Source: DASZFV01 sp035549075
GTDB taxonomy: Bacteria; Myxococcota_A; Polyangia; Fen-1088
Length of the DNA stretch: 64,000 nucleotides
Reading direction: 5' to 3'
Assembly: GCA_035549075.1 (NCBI GenBank)
Contig: DASZRT010000009.1
Coordinates: forward strand, 124,001 to 188,000
Position 1 is the first letter of the stretch, and each line of letters opens with the position of its first letter. Position numbers and translations under genes: made by a program. Of the stretch, positions 37,461 to 47,527 are shown piece by piece. The notes beneath the pieces were generated by a model. The model searched no databases. It was not told where the DNA came from and saw nothing but the letters and a program-made list of their open reading frames with translations.

Positions 37461-37946
37461 TCAGCTGCGCTCGCGCTCCGCCAGCAACGCTTCCAGCTCA
37501 GCGATGGCCTCGAGATCCTTCGGCCGCCCGGCGGCCCGCTTCGATCGAATCAACGTTGGGAGGTCGACGACGAGGAGGTCGCAACCGAAGACAGAGAGTC
37601 GCTGCGTGTGCGCGACGACCGCCTCGTAGTCGCCGATTCCCGCGACCTCGCCGAGCAAATCGACGTCGCCGAGGTCGGTCGTCAGCGTGAAGTTGAGGCC
37701 GCGTTTGACGGTGGCCGAATCGAAGCGAAAAGGAAGCCCGGCGGGAGCGCCCCGAAGGTAAGGGGCGTGCTCCGCGAGCGTGGCGACGAGTCGCTCGATG
37801 TTGTCATTGGTACGGCGATAGAGAAAGTCGGTGTCCTGAGTGACTCTTGCCGACCCGTGAGCTTGCGCGGCCAGGCCTCCGATCAAGATCACATCGACGC
37901 CACCGTTCGAAAGCGCGCCGACGATGCCCGCGAAGTCAGCCGCCAC
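37461..37946 (-). CDS. Minimal nucleotidyltransferase, possible toxin
   Basis: Protein of 161 residues with an MNT-type nucleotidyltransferase fold: ILIGGLAAQAHGSARVTQDTDFLYRR has the G-G and D-x-D metal-binding pair, and a third acidic residue lies in LGDVDLLGEV. The C-terminus is helical (KRAAGRPKDLEAIAELEALL). Pfam families of this type include AbiEii-like and DUF6036 proteins. It overlaps the small upstream gene by 11 nt and is probably co-translated. Toxin or antitoxin-like role inferred from pairing. Confidence 0.75.
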   Translation of the reverse strand: MAADFAGIVGALSNGGVDVILIGGLAAQAHGSARVTQDTDFLYRRTNDNIERLVATLAEHAPYLRGAPAGLPFRFDSATVKRGLNFTLTTDLGDVDLLGEVAGIGDYEAVVAHTQRLSVFGCDLLVVDLPTLIRSKRAAGRPKDLEAIAELEALLAERERS

Positions 37947-38145
37947 GGGCCCTGGCCCCCGCTTGCCTGACTTCCTCAGCCAACCGATAGGCCTCTAGGA
38001 GGATCCGCCATCGCTCTTCTGGCGTGCGACGAAGGTTCTGCCTCAGCAGGGTTCGATCGACGTCCTTCTTGTAGGCCTCGACGACCGGATCCGGGTCGAG
38101 GCCAAACCGGCGGAGGATCGCTTCGTCGTCGGGCTGGTCGGCCAC
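37936..38145 (-). CDS. Small protein partnered with the nucleotidyltransferase
   Basis: Protein of 69 residues, charged and helical: DPVVEAYKKDVDRTLLRQNLRRTPEERWRILLEAYRLAEEVRQAG. Small proteins of this kind, with DVDRTLLRxNLR, recur in front of nucleotidyltransferase genes in deltaproteobacterial-type genomes (recollection, not searched). It could serve as an antitoxin or specificity factor. Confidence 0.75.
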   Translation of the reverse strand: MADQPDDEAILRRFGLDPDPVVEAYKKDVDRTLLRQNLRRTPEERWRILLEAYRLAEEVRQAGARARGG

Positions 38146-38249
38146 GCTTCATTGTAACCTCATCGACGGCACCTCGCTCGGCGGGCACGCTCCGCGTCGC
38201 GTGGCGCCGGCGAGCCGAAGCCCTGCGACGCGCATCTCCAACCACCGCT

Positions 38250-39461
38250 ATGGACATGACGAAAGCCTTTCGCGTTCCCTTCGTTTTCCTTTTCATCGCT
38301 TGCGCGAGCGGGTCGAAGTCGCCCTCGGCGGGAGCCGGTGGCACCGGCGGCTCGATCGCGACGGGCGGCTCGACCGCGACGGGCGGCTCGACCGCGACCG
38401 GCGGCTCGACCGCGACCGGCGGCTCGACCGCGACTGGTGGCAGCACGGCGATCGGCGGCGCGACCGGCGCGCCTGACGCCGCGGCGCCCGACGCTTCCAA
38501 CGCGAGCGACGCCTCGGACGCAGCTTCCGATGCCACCACCCTCGCGATCAAGGGCCACCCGACGCCGGGCAAGGTGTACCCGACGCACGACGGGTTCACG
38601 CTCTACGTCGTCGAGGAGTTCGATCAGCCGCTCGATCTCGACAGCGATCCGATCTGGACGTGGAGCGACGCGCTCGTGGGCGCGACCCGCTTCGGCAAGG
38701 ACGCGATCGCCTTCGCCGACGGCAAGATGACGATCACCGTCTCGCAGGGAGACACGCCCGCCGGCTACTCCGTCTCCAAGACCGGCGACGTGATGGCGAC
38801 CCACATCAAGGGCGGCGAGCTCCGGAGCCGCTACAACCTGTTTCGCTGGGGCCGCTACGAGGCGTCGATCAAAGCGCCCACGGCGCCCGGCAACTACATC
38901 CTGTCGCTGTTCTCGTTTCGCACGCCGCACTACCAAGAGTGGCGCGAGATCGACTGGGAGCTCATCGGCAGCTACCCGAAGAGCGTCAGCACGAATCTCA
39001 TCATCGGCCAAAATATGCAAGGTTGGGCCGCGACGGCCGAGGACCCGAGCGTGACCTACCCGTTCGAGGCCCAGCCCGCGATGGCGTTGCCGACGGGCTT
39101 CGACTCGCAGGCTGCGTTCCACACCTACGCCTTCGAGGCGCTGCCCGATCACGTCACCTTCTACGTCGACGACGTCCCCATCCGCACGAAGATGACCGGC
39201 GTCGGCAAGAACAACCTGCTCGTGCCCGAGCGCTCGATGAAAGCGATGATGAACCACTGGGTCAACACCGACGCGAGCTTCGGCGGCGACCCGGCGAAGA
39301 CCAAGCTGCCGATGACGGGCGAGTACGACTGGTTCCGCTTCTACCGCTGGAACGACGACAAGAACTACCCGTGCGAGCCCGTGCCCGCGTGCCTGCCCGC
39401 CGACGACAAAGACCTCTCCTTCAACAACCCGAACGAGCCCGGCGCGCCGACGGGGCCGTAA
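38250..39461 (+). CDS. GH16-family glycoside hydrolase lipoprotein
   Basis: Lipoprotein of 403 residues (lipobox F-I-A-C near residue 18). A low-complexity linker of G-G-S-T-A-T repeats spans about 28-70, encoded by near-identical 18-bp units at 38350-38460. The GH16 domain spans about 110-385. The active-site motif E-I-D-W-E has nucleophile Glu233, Asp235 and acid/base Glu237. Trp, Phe and Tyr residues around it suit beta-glucan substrates. A beta-1,3(4)-glucanase is the most likely activity. Start could also be the second in-frame ATG two codons later. Confidence 0.85.
   Translation: MDMTKAFRVPFVFLFIACASGSKSPSAGAGGTGGSIATGGSTATGGSTATGGSTATGGSTATGGSTAIGGATGAPDAAAPDASNASDASDAASDATTLAIKGHPTPGKVYPTHDGFTLYVVEEFDQPLDLDSDPIWTWSDALVGATRFGKDAIAFADGKMTITVSQGDTPAGYSVSKTGDVMATHIKGGELRSRYNLFRWGRYEASIKAPTAPGNYILSLFSFRTPHYQEWREIDWELIGSYPKSVSTNLIIGQNMQGWAATAEDPSVTYPFEAQPAMALPTGFDSQAAFHTYAFEALPDHVTFYVDDVPIRTKMTGVGKNNLLVPERSMKAMMNHWVNTDASFGGDPAKTKLPMTGEYDWFRFYRWNDDKNYPCEPVPACLPADDKDLSFNNPNEPGAPTGP
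38350..38458 (+). repeat. 18-bp tandem repeats coding a GGSTAT linker
   Basis: Six near-identical 18-bp units within the GH16 gene encode Gly-Gly-Ser-(Thr/Ile)-Ala-(Thr/Ile) repeats, a flexible linker between the lipid anchor and the catalytic domain. Copy number may vary by slippage. Confidence 0.8.
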
Positions 39462-39486
39462 ACGAACGTAAACGTAAACGTAAACG
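39457..39486 (+). repeat. CGTAAA hexamer repeat
   Basis: Four to five copies of CGTAAA(C), one with an inserted base, cover the GH16 stop codon and the start of the spacer. AT-rich against the surrounding G/C; function unknown. Confidence 0.6.
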
Positions 39487-39609
39487 CTAAATCACAGCGC
39501 CAGCGTTGACCGTGATCATGCGCCAATGCTCCACTGCGCCCCGTTCGAAAACGGGATGAGCGCGCCCCCACGGCATCCCGCCAAACCCTTTGCGAGGACG
39601 GGAAGCGTG

Positions 39610-40338
39610 ATGAAGACGGTGAGCATGTCGAAGTGGGTGGTCTTGGGTTCGTTGTGCGCGACGGCGGCCTGCGCGACGTCGCAAGCGCCGGCGGCGCCGC
39701 AGACGGCGCAGAACGTGATGACGTGCATGCAGCCGACGATGACGCCGCTGCAAGAGACGAAGGAGATGCAGACCAAGGGCGGCGTGCAGGTCATCGTTGC
39801 GATGGAGCCCTTCCTCTGTGAGAAGCGCCAGCGCAGCGAGGTCCGCGAGGTCGCGCCGTCGTTCGGCGAGCAGCTCCTCGGCAGCAAGACGCACCCTGGG
39901 CAGCGCTACGTCGAGCGCACGACGTCGTCGTACTTCTCGGTCAAACCCGAGCGCCTCAAGGTGACGCTCAAGCTCTCGAACCAGCTGGCGCGCGTGTTCC
40001 GCGGCGCGGGCACGGTCGTCCAGTTCACCGTCGCCGGCAAGACGTGGGCGAGCAAGGTCGACGACTACGCCGAGTTCACCAACGTCATCGTGCCGCCGCG
40101 CGGAGAGCAGCAGATCGAGATCTACGGCCCGCCGACCGAGGCGATGCCGCCCCAGGGCAACATCGGCCTCTTCCTCTACGACGTCGTCACGAAGACCGAC
40201 GCCGCCGGCAACATCACCGAGAAGCAGAACTTCGAGTGGTACTACAACTACGTGCTGCAGACGCACGAGGAGCCCGGCACGGTCACGACGGCGACAGGCT
40301 GGGAGGGCGACCTGCCCCGCCTCGTCAGCAGCAACTAG
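39610..40338 (+). CDS. Hypothetical lipoprotein
   Basis: About 242 residues from the ATG that starts KTVSMSKWVVLG, with lipobox T-A-A-C near residue 20. Mature part has beta character: VKPERLKVTLKLSNQLARVFRGAGTVVQFTVAGK and YGPPTEAMPPQGNIGLFLYDVVTKTDAAGNITEKQNFEW. This resembles periplasmic beta-sandwich proteins of unknown function. Earlier in-frame ATGs exist but give no signal peptide at the N-terminus. Its stop overlaps that of the convergent MauE-like gene. Confidence 0.65.
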   Translation: MKTVSMSKWVVLGSLCATAACATSQAPAAPQTAQNVMTCMQPTMTPLQETKEMQTKGGVQVIVAMEPFLCEKRQRSEVREVAPSFGEQLLGSKTHPGQRYVERTTSSYFSVKPERLKVTLKLSNQLARVFRGAGTVVQFTVAGKTWASKVDDYAEFTNVIVPPRGEQQIEIYGPPTEAMPPQGNIGLFLYDVVTKTDAAGNITEKQNFEWYYNYVLQTHEEPGTVTTATGWEGDLPRLVSSN

Positions 40339-40766
40339 GCGGACGGACGCGAAGGGGCGCGCTCCGTCACGAGCGCCACGATCGAGGCCGCCACGAGGCC
40401 GAGATCGCGGAGCAACGTCAGCGCCGTGATGGGGCCGCCGCCGGTGCCGAAGCAGCCGCAGTCGACGTTGATGCGGCGAAAATAAGCCGCGGCGACGGCG
40501 ACCGTGAACATCGTGAAGAGCGCGAGCGACGCCAGCGCGGCGGGGCGGCGCCACCCGCGCGGCGCGACGACGAGCGCGCCGCCCACGAACACCTCGACGA
40601 CGGGCAGCACCGCCGCGAGGTACGGCGCGAGCGCGGGGAACAGCTGGTAGTTCGCGATCTCGGTCGCGAAGTCGCCGGGCGCGCGCAGCTTGAGCGCGCC
40701 CGCGACGACGAGCAGCGCGCCCGCGACGAAGCGGGCCGCGCCCGCGACGATCCGGCGCGCGTCCAT
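40335..40766 (-). CDS. MauE/DoxX-like membrane redox protein
   Basis: About 143 residues with four predicted helices. INVDCGCFGTG is the C-G-C-F-G motif of MauE-type proteins that partner thioredoxin-like or quinoprotein maturation systems. ATG overlaps the stop of the rhodanese-like gene (ATGA), so the two are translationally coupled. It likely passes electrons or handles thiols in the membrane (family inference). Confidence 0.8.
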   Translation of the reverse strand: MDARRIVAGAARFVAGALLVVAGALKLRAPGDFATEIANYQLFPALAPYLAAVLPVVEVFVGGALVVAPRGWRRPAALASLALFTMFTVAVAAAYFRRINVDCGCFGTGGGPITALTLLRDLGLVAASIVALVTERAPSRPSA

Positions 40767-41281
40767 CAGCGCGCCCCCGCGCCCGACGAGCAGGCGAGGC
40801 CCGCCTGGTTCCACGCCGCGAAGCCACCCTCGATGACGCTGACGCGAAGGTCGGGACGCCCGGCGCGGTGGCGCAGCTCTTCGGCGACGACGCGCGCGTC
40901 TTCCGTGCCTTCGCCATAGACGACGAGGGCGCGACGGCCCGCGAGCAGATCGACGGCGGCCAGCGCGGCCTCGACCGACGACGCGCACGGCAGGTGCAAC
41001 GCGCCCGTGACGTGCCCCTCGGCGAACGCCGACGCCGAGCGCACGTCGGCGACCAGCGTCTGCGGATCGCCGCAGGCGCCGACGGCGGCCGTGGGCGCGA
41101 GGATCTCGACGGGGGCGGCCGTGGCGCTCACGGCGCCGTGCTCGTTCCCTGCGCCGCAGGTCGTGGGCGCCTGGAACTTCGTGAAGCGCACGCCGTCGGG
41201 CCGCGCGGCGTTGACGGCGAGCCCCAGCGAGCTGCCCACGAGGAGCAGCGCGAGCGCGCGGCCGACGAGCGTCGAGAACAT
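40766..41281 (-). CDS. Rhodanese-like domain protein lacking the catalytic Cys
   Basis: Protein of 171 residues with an N-terminal hydrophobic segment (membrane anchor or uncleaved signal). The rhodanese fold runs LVADVRSASAFAEGHVTGALHLP to VSVIEGGFAAWNQAGLAC. At the active-site loop, VVYGEGTEDAR, the usual Cys is replaced by Gly, so sulfur transfer in the standard way is unlikely. Other Cys residues (CGAGN, LPCASS, LACSSG) could serve. Sits in front of the MauE-like gene. Confidence 0.8.
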   Translation of the reverse strand: MFSTLVGRALALLLVGSSLGLAVNAARPDGVRFTKFQAPTTCGAGNEHGAVSATAAPVEILAPTAAVGACGDPQTLVADVRSASAFAEGHVTGALHLPCASSVEAALAAVDLLAGRRALVVYGEGTEDARVVAEELRHRAGRPDLRVSVIEGGFAAWNQAGLACSSGAGAR

Positions 41282-41364
41282 CGCCCCGGAAAACTATCAG
41301 GGGCGAGCCGGACATTCCCGAAAACGTTCCGAGACACGCGCGGCGGGCGCGATATGCTGGCGAG

Positions 41365-43035
<1,671 letters not shown>

Positions 43036-43037
43036 CG

Positions 43038-43811
43038 GTGGCGGCGGCGCGCGATCTCGCGGGACGCGTCGCCGTCGTCGTGGGCGGCACGTCGGGCATC
43101 GGGCGCGCGCTCGCGATCGGGCTCGCCGAGGCGGGCGCCGACGTCGTCGCGTCGGGCAGGCGCGCGGCGCTCGTCGACGAGGTCGCGCGAGAGATCGAGG
43201 CGCGCGGGCGGCGCACGTTGCGCGCGACGTGCGACGTCGGTTCGCGCGCGTCGCTCGAGGCGTTGCGCGACCAGACGCTCGCGGCGTTCGGCAAGGTCGA
43301 CGTCCTCGTGAACTGCGCGGGCAAGACCAAGCGCACACCGACGCTCGACGTGAGCGAGGCCGAGTGGAGCGACATCCTCGACACGAACCTCACGGGCACG
43401 CTGCGCGCGTGCCAGGCGTTCGCGCCGCCCATGCTCGCGGCCGGCTACGGACGCATCGTCAACATCGGATCGCTGTCGTCGTTCGTCGCGCTGTACGAGG
43501 TCGCGGCCTACGCGGCCAGCAAGGCGGCGGTGGCGTCGCTCACGAAGTCGCTCGCGATCGAGTGGGGCCCGCGCGGCGTCGCCGTCAACGCGATCGCGCC
43601 CGGCGTGTTCCGCACCGACCTGACGGCGAAGCTGCTCGACGGCACCGAGCGCGGGCGCGAGTACCTGACGCGCACACCGCTCGGCCGGTTCGGGCGCGTC
43701 GAGGAGCTCGTGGGCGCGGCGGTCTTCCTAGCGTCGGAGTCGGCGAGCTTCGTCAACGGCGAGATCCTCACCGTCGACGGCGGCTTCCTCGCGAGCGGCG
43801 TGAACGGCTAA
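43038..43811 (+). CDS. Short-chain dehydrogenase/reductase, classical type
   Basis: About 257 residues from a GTG two nt after the pgm stop. Cofactor motif VVGGTSGIGRAL, then NCAG, active-site Ser in NIGSLSS, catalytic Y-x-x-x-K as YAASKAA, and VNAIAPGVFRTDL. The C-terminus DGGFLASG is typical of gluconate-5-dehydrogenase or FabG-type enzymes. The substrate is unknown. Its stop overlaps the convergent gene by 4 nt. Confidence 0.88.
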   Translation: MAAARDLAGRVAVVVGGTSGIGRALAIGLAEAGADVVASGRRAALVDEVAREIEARGRRTLRATCDVGSRASLEALRDQTLAAFGKVDVLVNCAGKTKRTPTLDVSEAEWSDILDTNLTGTLRACQAFAPPMLAAGYGRIVNIGSLSSFVALYEVAAYAASKAAVASLTKSLAIEWGPRGVAVNAIAPGVFRTDLTAKLLDGTERGREYLTRTPLGRFGRVEELVGAAVFLASESASFVNGEILTVDGGFLASGVNG

Positions 43812-44311
43812 AAAGTGAAGGCGACCTCGAGCGCGAGGTCGAGCGAGAGCAGCGTCTGGTGGTTCGTGAGCCAGACCGTGGGCGCGAAGAGCTCGGTCAC
43901 GAGATCGACCTTGGGCGTGAGCGCGAAGTCGAGCCCCGTCGACGCACGCACGATGGGACCGTTCGACGACAAATAGCCCGAGGCGAAGCGGAGCGGCACG
44001 CGCACGGACGAGCCGGGCGCGCCGAAGAGGTATTCGAGCTGCGCGTAGGCGAGCGCGGCGCTCGCGCGGCCTTCTTTGCCTTTGAGGTTCGCGTAGCCGA
44101 GGTAGCCGCCGAGGCTCACGTGCGGCGAGAAGCGGCCGTCGAGGCGCGCGCCCGCGAGCTGGTTGTAGAACGCGCCCGTGCCGACGCCGATCGCGCCTTC
44201 GGTTTGCACGGCGAGGCGCAGCGGGACGTCGGAAGGCGGCGCGTCGGCGTGCGCGCTCGTCGACACCAGGACGACGAGCGCGAGCGGCGCGCAGAAACGA
44301 ATCGAGGTCAT
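43808..44311 (-). CDS. Small outer-membrane beta-barrel, last gene of the multiheme operon
   Basis: About 167 residues. ATG overlaps the cytochrome stop (ATGA) and follows AGGAGG, which sets the start. Signal peptide ends TSAHADAPP. The mature part has alternating strands (GVGTGAFYNQLAGARLDG, VSLGGYLGYANLK, RVPLRFASGYL) and a terminal Phe in LEVAFTF, a barrel insertion signature. The size suggests an 8-10-strand barrel, too small for an MtrB-type sheath around cytochrome. Confidence 0.75.
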   Translation of the reverse strand: MTSIRFCAPLALVVLVSTSAHADAPPSDVPLRLAVQTEGAIGVGTGAFYNQLAGARLDGRFSPHVSLGGYLGYANLKGKEGRASAALAYAQLEYLFGAPGSSVRVPLRFASGYLSSNGPIVRASTGLDFALTPKVDLVTELFAPTVWLTNHQTLLSLDLALEVAFTF

Positions 44312-46101
44312 GGCGCTCCTCCTGGATTGAAAACCTTTTCGGCCGCGGCGAGCAACTGGCGCGCGTAGGGCGCGTTGTGCGCGTCGGCGGCGGGATCTTC
44401 GACGACGAGCGCGAGGTCCCACGCCGCGCGCCCTCGCGGCGTCGCGAGATCGAAGCGCGAGGAGGACGCGTGCGGCGGGCCGGCGCCGACGTCGCGGGGT
44501 TGCGTTCGCGCCCACAGAGCCAACGCCCGCGCGCGCACGTCGTCGTCGGGCTTCGGCGCGTGGCAACGACCGCAGTCGTCGCGACGCGCGACGAACGCGT
44601 GCTCGGCGCCGCGCTGCAGATCGGACGGACCCGCGCGGTGACACCCGACGCAGCCGCCTTCGACACGCGAATGCGGCGCCGCGCCCGTCAGCGGCGCGCC
44701 CGTCGCGGGCTCGACGCCGCCGCGCCCGAGCCACAGAGGCGCCGCGGACGCCGTCACCGGCTCGCCTGCGCCCGGTGAGTGGCAGCCGAAGCAAACGGCG
44801 CTGCGCGCCGCCACCGCCATGCCCGAACCGGGATCGTGGGGCATGTGGCAAGCGACGCACGTCAGCCCCATCGGCTCGATCTGCGGCGGCGAGAGGCGAT
44901 GGGCGTTCGACGCGAGCACGCCCGCCGTCGTGTGACAGCGCGCGCACGTGCCGGCGCGCGTGCGCGGATCGCGATCGGCGCGCGCCATCGACGTCGAACG
45001 CCACGCGGCGACGTGGCCATACCGCGGGGGCGCGTCGTGGCAGGTCGCGCACACGTCGGTGCGCAGGATCGCCCAGCGCGCGGACGTCTCGGGCAACGCG
45101 CCCGGCCCGTGACACGCGAGGCAACCCACGCCGCCGAGCCGCCGCAACGGCCGCGGCACGTCGGCCCACGCGCGCGCGCCGAGCGACGCGAGCCCGAGCG
45201 ACGTCATGACGTCGGTGAAGCCGCCGTCGGCGCAGCCCGGCTCGCCCGTCGCGTGACACGCGAGCGCGCAGTCGGGGTACGCGGCGCCGAACGTCGCGGG
45301 CGCACCTGCCGTCTGCGCCGCAGGCACGATCCCGCGCGCGAGCACCGTGGTCATCGGGCTCGCGGCGACCGCGCGCGATTCGGCGGGGTGGCAGCCGCTG
45401 CGCGCGCAGTCGAGCGGCGTCTCGTCGTAACGTGCGGTGCGCAGCGTGAGCGCGCGGCCGGCGCCGTCGACGACGCGCCAGTCGCCCGTGACGTCCGGCG
45501 CTAGGCTCGCGAGCCCACTTTGCTCGACGAGGGTGGCGGTCGCGTTGGGCGGGCGTGATTCGAGGCGCCACGCGGCGCCGAAGGGTCCGAGGAAGATACG
45601 CGTGCCGACGGCCGTGCTCGCCAGACCTCGCGATCGCGGCGCGGCGGCGACGCGCGCCTCGTGACGTTCTTCGTGGCCACGGCCGTCGCGCCACGTCGCT
45701 TCGAAGACGAGCTCGGCGCGCGTGCGCGGTGAGAAAGGAACGACGCCCCAGGGCGCGGGTGCGCCGAGCGCGTCGGGGAGTGACGGTGTTCGCGCGTGAA
45801 GCGAGAGGCCGTCGGCGGTGGGGGAGACGTCGCGCGCGCGTGGGCCGCTGAGTTGCGTCCACGTGATCGTGCCGGCGTTGGCGGCGGAGCAGACAGGCGT
45901 TGCAGCGATGGTGAAGGAGGCGTCGAAGCCGACGGGGGCGGCGGGCGCGTCGAGCGTGAAGAGAGGGCCGCCCGGGCAAGTGGGCGGTGCGTGATGACAG
46001 GCGGAGAGGAGCGCGAGCGTGAGGACGAGAAAGATCGCAGCCCCCTCACCCCGCCCCCCTCCCCGCTTCGCGGGGGGAGAGGGATGGGACAAGAGGCTCA
46101 C
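44308..46101 (-). CDS. Multiheme c-type cytochrome lipoprotein
   Basis: About 597 residues. Start is the GTG overlapping the preceding stop (GTGA). Lipobox L-S-A-C is at residue 35, after a long n-region encoded by a REP-like element. Residues about 45-190 form a Cys-poor Ig-like region. From about 215 there are seven C-x-x-C-H sites (CLACH, CATCH, CARCH, CVACH, CFGCH, CVGCH, CGRCH) plus the variants CARSGCH and CALACH, so seven to nine hemes are possible. It would sit lipid-anchored on the outer membrane and carry electrons. Confidence 0.85.
   Translation of the reverse strand: MSLLSHPSPPAKRGGGRGEGAAIFLVLTLALLSACHHAPPTCPGGPLFTLDAPAAPVGFDASFTIAATPVCSAANAGTITWTQLSGPRARDVSPTADGLSLHARTPSLPDALGAPAPWGVVPFSPRTRAELVFEATWRDGRGHEERHEARVAAAPRSRGLASTAVGTRIFLGPFGAAWRLESRPPNATATLVEQSGLASLAPDVTGDWRVVDGAGRALTLRTARYDETPLDCARSGCHPAESRAVAASPMTTVLARGIVPAAQTAGAPATFGAAYPDCALACHATGEPGCADGGFTDVMTSLGLASLGARAWADVPRPLRRLGGVGCLACHGPGALPETSARWAILRTDVCATCHDAPPRYGHVAAWRSTSMARADRDPRTRAGTCARCHTTAGVLASNAHRLSPPQIEPMGLTCVACHMPHDPGSGMAVAARSAVCFGCHSPGAGEPVTASAAPLWLGRGGVEPATGAPLTGAAPHSRVEGGCVGCHRAGPSDLQRGAEHAFVARRDDCGRCHAPKPDDDVRARALALWARTQPRDVGAGPPHASSSRFDLATPRGRAAWDLALVVEDPAADAHNAPYARQLLAAAEKVFNPGGAP
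46041..46083. repeat. REP-like palindrome inside the cytochrome signal peptide, copy 3
   Basis: A hairpin of CCCCCTCCCCGC and GCGGGGGGAGAGGG with a three-base loop, preceded by CCCCCTCACCCCG. It is read through in frame as SPPAKRGGGRGEG at the cytochrome N-terminus. Confidence 0.65.
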
Positions 46102-46670
46102 GGTGCGCCCTCGGGGCGGCAGGTGCCGAAGCGGCAGGCGTGACTCGGGCAGTCGGTGTCGAGCCAGCAGCTCGGGGTGGTCGACGGTACGACGCAGTGA
46201 GCGTCGGTGCAGGTGGCGCCGTCGACGCACGGGTGGGCGCGGTCGCAGGGGTTCCAGATCGATGCGGCGGTGGCGTGCTCGCAGACGCGCTTTGGCGACG
46301 GGCCGTTTTCGATGCGGCAGCGCCAGCGCGCGCGGTCGGCGTCGGGGAAGTCGGGCGCGCCGTCGACGCAGATGCGCGCGCCGAGGTCGTCGTGCGCGGC
46401 CGCGACGCGGGCGTTGCAGCGCCACGCGGGATCGGGCGGGCCGGCGACGACACCCGCGGCGGGCTCGCCGCCGACGCAGACGACGACGCCCGCCGAGTCG
46501 ACGCAGGTCCACTCGCCGTCGTCGGGCAGGCGCGCCGGGCGTTGCACGCAGCGATCGGCGGCGCAGGTGAACGTCGCGGTCGCAGGTCTCGCGCGGGCGA
46601 TCGGTGTCGGCGCTTCCGTTCGCGCGCAACACGCGAACAGCGCGCACGCGAGCGCGAGCCTGCCGCTCAC
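46098..46670 (-). CDS. Cysteine-rich lipoprotein
   Basis: About 190 residues from the GTG overlapping the upstream stop (GTGA). Lipobox L-F-A-C near residue 14. The mature protein has some 15-16 Cys in small clusters (FTCAADRCV, PAWRCNAR, NPCDRAHPCVDGATCTDAHCV, SCWLDTDCPSHACRFGTCR), a pattern of disulfide-rich modules resembling Dickkopf/EGF-like or myxobacterial Cys-rich repeats. No heme motif. It overlaps the next cytochrome gene by 4 nt. Confidence 0.75.
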   Translation of the reverse strand: MSGRLALACALFACCARTEAPTPIARARPATATFTCAADRCVQRPARLPDDGEWTCVDSAGVVVCVGGEPAAGVVAGPPDPAWRCNARVAAAHDDLGARICVDGAPDFPDADRARWRCRIENGPSPKRVCEHATAASIWNPCDRAHPCVDGATCTDAHCVVPSTTPSCWLDTDCPSHACRFGTCRPEGAP

Positions 46671-47527
46671 CGCGGCCGCGCGCGGCGCGCACGCGCGATC
46701 AGCACCGCCCCAAGAACCAGCAGCGACGCTCCTGCGCCCGAGCCCGCATCGCGGCCCGCGATCGCGCACCCGCGAAAGAACGGCGGCGCCGTCGTGTCGG
46801 CGCACACGACGTGGCTCGCGCCGTTCGACGTCTTGTCGGTGAGATCGCGCGCGAGCGCCGAGAAGCACACGTGCCCCGTCGCGTCGGCGACCGGCAGCTT
46901 CACGGTCGCGCCCTTCCCCGCCGCCGGCATCGCCTCGGTCAGCACGGGCACCGAGCCGCCGTCGGAGAGCGCGCCCGCCGTTTGGAACACGACGAGCGAG
47001 AGCCCGCCGCGCCCGCCGTCGTCGTCGGCCGGCGCGAGATCGAGGTCGAAGACGAAGCGGTTCTCGAGCGCGTCCGTGCAGTCGTTGTGCGCGCGCTCGA
47101 GGTCCCAGCGAACCGCCGTGAGGCCGTCGAACGTCGGCGGCGCGTCGTCGGTCGCCGCCGTGACGGTGAAGCGCACGTCGGCGCCTTTGCCGGGCGCGGC
47201 GACGTTGAGGCCGCGCAAAGACGGCCAGTGAATCGTGTACGTCCCCGGCGGCAGCCCGCCCGCAGGCGCGAACTCGAGCAAACCCTGCGTCGAATCGAAC
47301 GTCACCGTGACGGCGTCGCCGACGTGGTCGGGCGAATCGAGCAGCACGTCCTCGTTCGCGTACTCGGCCGTGGACGCGTAGTGAGCGAAGAGCGCCGCGT
47401 TCGCGGGCACCGTCGAGCCCGAAGGCGGAATCGCTTCGAGCAAATCAGGCGGCGCGCACGCGGCCGACACGACGCGCGCCGACCAAAACGCGACGACCGC
47501 GAGCGCGACGGCGGCCGCGCGCCTCAC
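46667..47527 (-). CDS. Secreted Ig-like protein with MYXO-CTERM-like tail
   Basis: About 286 residues from the GTG overlapping the upstream stop. Signal peptide ends ARVVSAAC. The region 25-120 resembles an Ig-like/CopC-type sandwich (LEAIPPSGSTVPANAALFAHY, FAPAGGLPPGTYTIHW). A second domain has five or so Cys. The C-terminus is a G-C-A-I-A-G motif, a hydrophobic segment and a run of Arg (ARARRARPR), which is the pattern of MYXO-CTERM sorting signals for surface anchoring. Confidence 0.78.
   Translation of the reverse strand: MRRAAAVALAVVAFWSARVVSAACAPPDLLEAIPPSGSTVPANAALFAHYASTAEYANEDVLLDSPDHVGDAVTVTFDSTQGLLEFAPAGGLPPGTYTIHWPSLRGLNVAAPGKGADVRFTVTAATDDAPPTFDGLTAVRWDLERAHNDCTDALENRFVFDLDLAPADDDGGRGGLSLVVFQTAGALSDGGSVPVLTEAMPAAGKGATVKLPVADATGHVCFSALARDLTDKTSNGASHVVCADTTAPPFFRGCAIAGRDAGSGAGASLLVLGAVLIARARRARPR

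Noticed and set aside
38350..38458. CRISPR-like direct repeats
   Set aside because: 18-bp units without spacers, in frame with a linker in the GH16 protein.
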